From Allofournierella_A excrementavium (lineage in GTDB: Bacteria; Bacillota; Clostridia; Oscillospirales; Ruminococcaceae): DNA of 7,412 bases. The stretch spans positions 1 through 7,412 of the forward strand of contig DWVE01000035.1 of assembly GCA_019120375.1 (NCBI GenBank). The letters run 5' to 3'. Position 1 is the first letter of the stretch. Every line of letters starts with the position of its first letter. Position numbers and translations under genes: made by a program. Of the stretch, positions 5,270 through 7,412 are shown piece after piece. The notes beneath the pieces were generated by a model that saw only the letters and a list, made by a program, of their open reading frames with translations, was not told the DNA's origin and did no database searches.

Positions 5270-5893
5270 ATGAACAAAACCTTCTCCAAGACCCGCATCC
5301 TGGTGGAATGCGCGCTGATGGTGGCCCTGGCCACCGTTCTGGGCTTCATTCCTGTCTACGAGCTGCCCCGGGGCGGCTCGGTGACGCTGGTGAGCATGGC
5401 GCCCATCCTGCTGGTGAGCCACCGTCACGGCGTGAAGTGGGGCGTGCTGACCGCCTTCGTCCACAGCCTCATCCAGCTGATGCTGGGCATCAAGAATCTG
5501 GCCTGGTGCCAGACCTTCGGGGCCGTGGTGGGCTGCATCCTGCTGGACTATGTGCTGGCCTTCACCCTGCTGGGTCTGGCCTGCCTGGTGGCCAAGCCCA
5601 AAAAGCCCCTGGCGCTGGGCATTGGCGTGAGCACCGTCATCATGTGCTTTGGCCGCTATCTGTGCAGCTTCCTTTCCGGCTACATCGTCTGGAAGGACTA
5701 TGAGACCGCCTTTGAGTGGATGGAAGGCTTCGGCTGGGGCGCGGCCATCGCCAACATGGGCGAGAACGCCCTGTGCTGGCTGTACAGCGCCGTCTACAAC
5801 GCCACCTACATGATCCCCGAGACCATCCTCACCGTGATCGCCATGGTGGTGCTGGCCAGCGTTGCTCCCAAGCTGTTCAACCGCCAGGGCTGA
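5270..5893 (+). CDS. thiT: Energy-coupled thiamine transporter substrate-binding subunit ThiT
   Basis: A 207-residue integral membrane S component of an ECF-type vitamin transporter that captures thiamine outside the cell and works with the shared EcfA-EcfA'-EcfT module, which is not in this window. About six hydrophobic segments are visible. The ThiT (YuaJ) signature ELPRGGSVTLVSMAPILL lies at 31-48, and RYLCSFLSGYIVW at 129-141 is the helix that carries binding residues. By memory-based comparison with L. lactis ThiT, Trp133, Tyr146 and Asn151 correspond to Trp141, Tyr172 and Asn177, with about 18 more residues between; the position of His125 is Ser133 here. The upstream TPP riboswitch independently supports a thiamine role. 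ATG at 5270 is forced by an in-frame stop at 5261; the ribosome site is weak (AAAGG at 5252-5256, 13 bases away). A terminator follows at 5913. Confidence 0.95.
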   Translation: MNKTFSKTRILVECALMVALATVLGFIPVYELPRGGSVTLVSMAPILLVSHRHGVKWGVLTAFVHSLIQLMLGIKNLAWCQTFGAVVGCILLDYVLAFTLLGLACLVAKPKKPLALGIGVSTVIMCFGRYLCSFLSGYIVWKDYETAFEWMEGFGWGAAIANMGENALCWLYSAVYNATYMIPETILTVIAMVVLASVAPKLFNRQG

Positions 5894-5912
5894 GCGCTCA
5901 TCCCGTTTTTGC

Positions 5913-5942
5913 AAAGGCCGCCCCGCCAGGGCGGCCTTTTTT
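5913..5942 (+). terminator. Intrinsic terminator after thiT
   Basis: A perfect 11-bp stem (5913-5923 with 5929-5939), loop CGCCA and six T residues (5937-5942), beginning 19 bases after the thiT stop. It separates thiT from the XRE regulator gene. Confidence 0.95.
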
Positions 5943-5948
5943 GCCCCG

Positions 5949-5963
5949 GCAACCGCTGGTTGC
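5949..5963. repeat. Perfect 15-base inverted repeat, possible operator
   Basis: GCAACC and GGTTGC flank GCT, giving a perfect short dyad just after the thiT terminator and about 40 bases before the likely -10 of the next gene. It may be a protein binding site or a chance dyad; no T tract follows, so it is not a terminator. Confidence 0.35.
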
Positions 5964-6000
5964 AGGGAATGGAAAACCATGTTGGTGGCGAAAACGAGTC

Positions 6001-6026
6001 GTTTCTGATAGAATAAGTTCAGAAAC
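6001..6026. promoter_or_regulatory. Inverted repeat framing the -10 of the XRE gene, candidate autoregulatory operator
   Basis: GTTTCTGA (6001-6008) and its exact complement TCAGAAAC (6019-6026) frame a 10-base spacer. The spacer starts with TAGAAT (6009-6014), a 5-of-6 match to the -10 consensus, with ATG at 6046. No good -35 is seen at the right distance (best TGGCGA at 5986-5991), so promoter strength is uncertain. A second dyad, AAACG-AGT-CGTTT (5992-6004), overlaps the left arm. XRE regulators commonly bind such dyads in their own promoters; binding here is inference. Confidence 0.5.
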
Positions 6027-6045
6027 CACAAGGAGGAACACCGCT

Positions 6046-7281
6046 ATGACCTTGGGCAACCGCATCGCGTCGCTGCGAAAAGCTGCCGGGCTCTCTCAGG
6101 AGGCGCTGGCCGCAAAGCTGGGCGTCAGTCGGCAGGCCATCGGCAAATGGGAGGCGGACGCCACCCTGCCCAGCCTGGACAATCTGCATCAGCTGGCAAA
6201 GGAGCTGGGGGTGAGCATCGACGCGCTGCTCACCGGCGAAGAGACGGACGCGCAAAGCGCCTCTGAGGCCGGGCCGCCGCAGACGCCCCTCTCGCTGGAG
6301 GGGGTGCAGGCCCTGCTGGAAGGGCAGGCCCGGAGCGACCGCCGGCGGCAAAAGCGCACCCTGCTCCGGCTGGGCGTACCGGCCGCGCTGGCGGTGCTGG
6401 CACTGGCGGCGGGCCTTGCCTGGCAGGGCGGGCAGCTGGCCTCGCTGCGAAACCAGCTGGGCACGGTGCAGGGCAGCGTTGCCACACTGGACGGTTCCGT
6501 TGCCGCGCTGCAAAGCCAGCTGAGCGCGGGCATCCTCGGCCAGGGGCAGACCACCTTCTCCGAGAGCCTGCTGGCCAGCTGGGACGTGCAGGTCAAAGAG
6601 TACTTCCCCGCCGAGAGCCGGGTGCTGATGAGCCTTTCCGCCACGCCCCGCACCATCACCGAGGACTGCGCCCTCCGCTTCACCTTTGTGCTGAGCGACG
6701 GACAGAGCCTCTCGCTGGACGCGGTGCCGGGCGAGGGAGATGTGTTCTTTGCCGAGGGCTGGGTGCCTCTGGCGGAGAGCTACACCCTGAACGTCAGCCT
6801 CATCCGCGACGGCGAGACAAAGGTGGAGCAGCTTTATACCGAGCCCGCCTTTTCCTGCCAGTACGAGATGCAGATCCAGGAGCTGCCCCCCGTGATGCAA
6901 AGCGCCAGCCACACGCCTTTTTCCAAGACCTATACTGTGCGGCAGGAAGCGGGCGATTACGAGATCCCCGTGGACGTGTCCTACGCAAGGGACGGACGCC
7001 CCTATCAGTGGCCTGTGAAGGCGTGGGTGACGGGCACACTGGCCGGCGAAGAAGTCCTGAACCTTGCGCTGGACACCGATTTCATCCAGCCGGGCAGCGA
7101 GAACGGCCCCAGCGAACCCTCGGGGACCGTGACCTTCTACCTCCGCTTTTCGCTGGAGGCAAAGACCTTTGAACAGCCCTGGAAAGACGAGTACGAGGGC
7201 GGCAGCCGGCCCGAGATCGACTATCAGCTGCACATTCTGGACAACGGCGGCAGCGAGAGCACCTATTCCCTCAATCTTTAA
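6046..7281 (+). CDS. Membrane-anchored XRE-family HTH regulator with unrecognised extracytoplasmic domain
   Basis: A 411-residue protein. Residues about 5-61 are an XRE/Cro-CI helix-turn-helix of the kind common in Firmicutes (IASLRKAAGLSQEALAAKLG, then SRQAIGKWE and LPSLDNLHQLAKELGVSIDALL). A linker with LEGVQALLEGQ leads to the basic cluster RSDRRRQKR (96-104), one transmembrane helix (about 106-126), and a 127-161 stretch with L/V spaced in heptad style that may be a coiled coil. By the positive-inside rule the HTH is cytosolic and residues 127-411 are outside. That part is rich in beta-type sequence and looks like two successive domains (about 170-275 and 290-411), neither of which I recognise. 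The only two cysteines, Cys208 and Cys271, both lie outside and could form a disulfide. AGGAGG (6031-6036) is 9 bases before ATG. A tethered one-component sensor regulator is the likely role; ligand and targets are unknown. Confidence 0.88.
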   Translation: MTLGNRIASLRKAAGLSQEALAAKLGVSRQAIGKWEADATLPSLDNLHQLAKELGVSIDALLTGEETDAQSASEAGPPQTPLSLEGVQALLEGQARSDRRRQKRTLLRLGVPAALAVLALAAGLAWQGGQLASLRNQLGTVQGSVATLDGSVAALQSQLSAGILGQGQTTFSESLLASWDVQVKEYFPAESRVLMSLSATPRTITEDCALRFTFVLSDGQSLSLDAVPGEGDVFFAEGWVPLAESYTLNVSLIRDGETKVEQLYTEPAFSCQYEMQIQELPPVMQSASHTPFSKTYTVRQEAGDYEIPVDVSYARDGRPYQWPVKAWVTGTLAGEEVLNLALDTDFIQPGSENGPSEPSGTVTFYLRFSLEAKTFEQPWKDEYEGGSRPEIDYQLHILDNGGSESTYSLNL

Positions 7282-7292
7282 ATAATAAATAT

Positions 7293-7316
7293 CCCCCGGC
7301 AAAGCCGGGGGTTTTT
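7293..7316 (+). terminator. Intrinsic terminator after the XRE regulator gene
   Basis: A perfect 8-bp GC stem (7293-7300 with 7304-7311), an AAA loop and five T residues (7312-7316), 11 bases after the stop codon. Confidence 0.95.
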
Positions 7317-7346
7317 CACATGCGGGCATAGCCCTAGAATACTAGC

Positions 7347-7412
7347 ATGCGCGTCACGTCGCGCAAGTACGGTCTGCCAGCCGCGAAGGTTCTGTTACTT
7401 GCCGCCCGTAAA
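7347..7412 (+). CDS. Possible start of an ORF running off the window edge
   Basis: From ATG at 7347 the frame stays open for 22 codons to the window end, encoding a basic N terminus (MRVTSRKYG) followed by alanine and leucine residues. A TAG lies two bases before the ATG. No Shine-Dalgarno sequence precedes it; TAGAAT at 7335-7340 could be a -10, which would put the transcript start at or next to the ATG. The rarely used codons CCA, TTA and CTT and two CTAG sequences just upstream look unlike the rest of the window. Too short to recognise; it may not be a gene. Confidence 0.2.
   Translation, partial: MRVTSRKYGLPAAKVLLLAARK

Noticed and set aside
5135..6031. A 298-codon minus-strand frame opposite thiT and the riboswitch
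   Set aside because: It crosses the thiT terminator and the aptamer and has the same shadow composition; no family is recognised.
5716..6045. An in-frame N-terminal extension of the XRE protein back into thiT
   Set aside because: It overlaps thiT in another frame, crosses a strong terminator, and the ATG at 6046 has a perfect AGGAGG and begins exactly at an XRE domain.
6019..7329. A 436-codon minus-strand frame opposite the XRE regulator
   Set aside because: It is a mirror frame of a GC-rich gene, rich in Gln, Gly, His and Leu, with no Shine-Dalgarno sequence, and it crosses the terminator at 7293-7316.
1..7412. CRISPR array, insertion sequence, prophage or toxin-antitoxin system
   Set aside because: No regularly spaced repeats, transposase motifs, terminal inverted repeats or phage genes were seen. 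The XRE gene has no toxin partner and is closed by terminators on both sides.

Overview
The window looks like an ordinary, GC-rich chromosomal stretch from a Clostridia-type Firmicute. The grounds are a PerR-type repressor with all its iron ligands, a ThiT-type ECF thiamine transporter behind a terminator-type TPP riboswitch, strong AGGAGG-like ribosome binding sites, and a membrane-anchored XRE regulator with its TM helix behind an arginine/lysine cluster. An Oscillospirales/Ruminococcaceae-like gut bacterium would fit, but that is inference from style and not proven by any single gene. No mobile element, CRISPR array, rRNA or tRNA was seen.

Layout. (1) Positions 1-225 hold the 3' end of a RidA-family deaminase gene on the + strand. 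A long bidirectional terminator hairpin separates it from the convergent minus-strand block. (2) Minus strand, in order of transcription: glyA (4241-2988), an alpha/beta-hydrolase esterase (2921-2073), rarA (2080-791, overlapping the esterase stop by 8 bases) and perR (680-297, with its own strong promoter just after rarA). (3) The 151-base gap at 4242-4392 carries two divergent sigma70-type promoters, one for glyA and one for nth. (4) Plus strand: nth (endonuclease III), then a near-consensus promoter overlapping the nth stop codon, a TPP riboswitch with a terminator, thiT, a strong terminator, and a 411-residue XRE-HTH/transmembrane/extracytoplasmic protein with its own terminator. (5) The last 95 bases (7317-7412) hold no convincing gene; an ORF starting at 7347 runs off the edge.

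How the genes relate. glyA supplies glycine and one-carbon units, RidA removes reactive enamines made by PLP enzymes, RarA and Nth are DNA maintenance proteins, PerR senses peroxide, and ThiT imports thiamine under TPP control. Housekeeping, DNA repair and oxidative-stress functions sit side by side. Only esterase-rarA is translationally coupled; glyA-esterase-rarA is probably one transcript.

The most interesting items are the riboswitch, where the 5' strand of the aptamer is exactly complementary to the 5' arm of the terminator; the PerR-like repressor with a half-perfect PerR box over its own -10 region; and the membrane-tethered XRE protein, whose extracytoplasmic domain I do not recognise and whose promoter -10 is framed by a perfect 8-base inverted repeat. 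I see no clearly new multi-gene system here.
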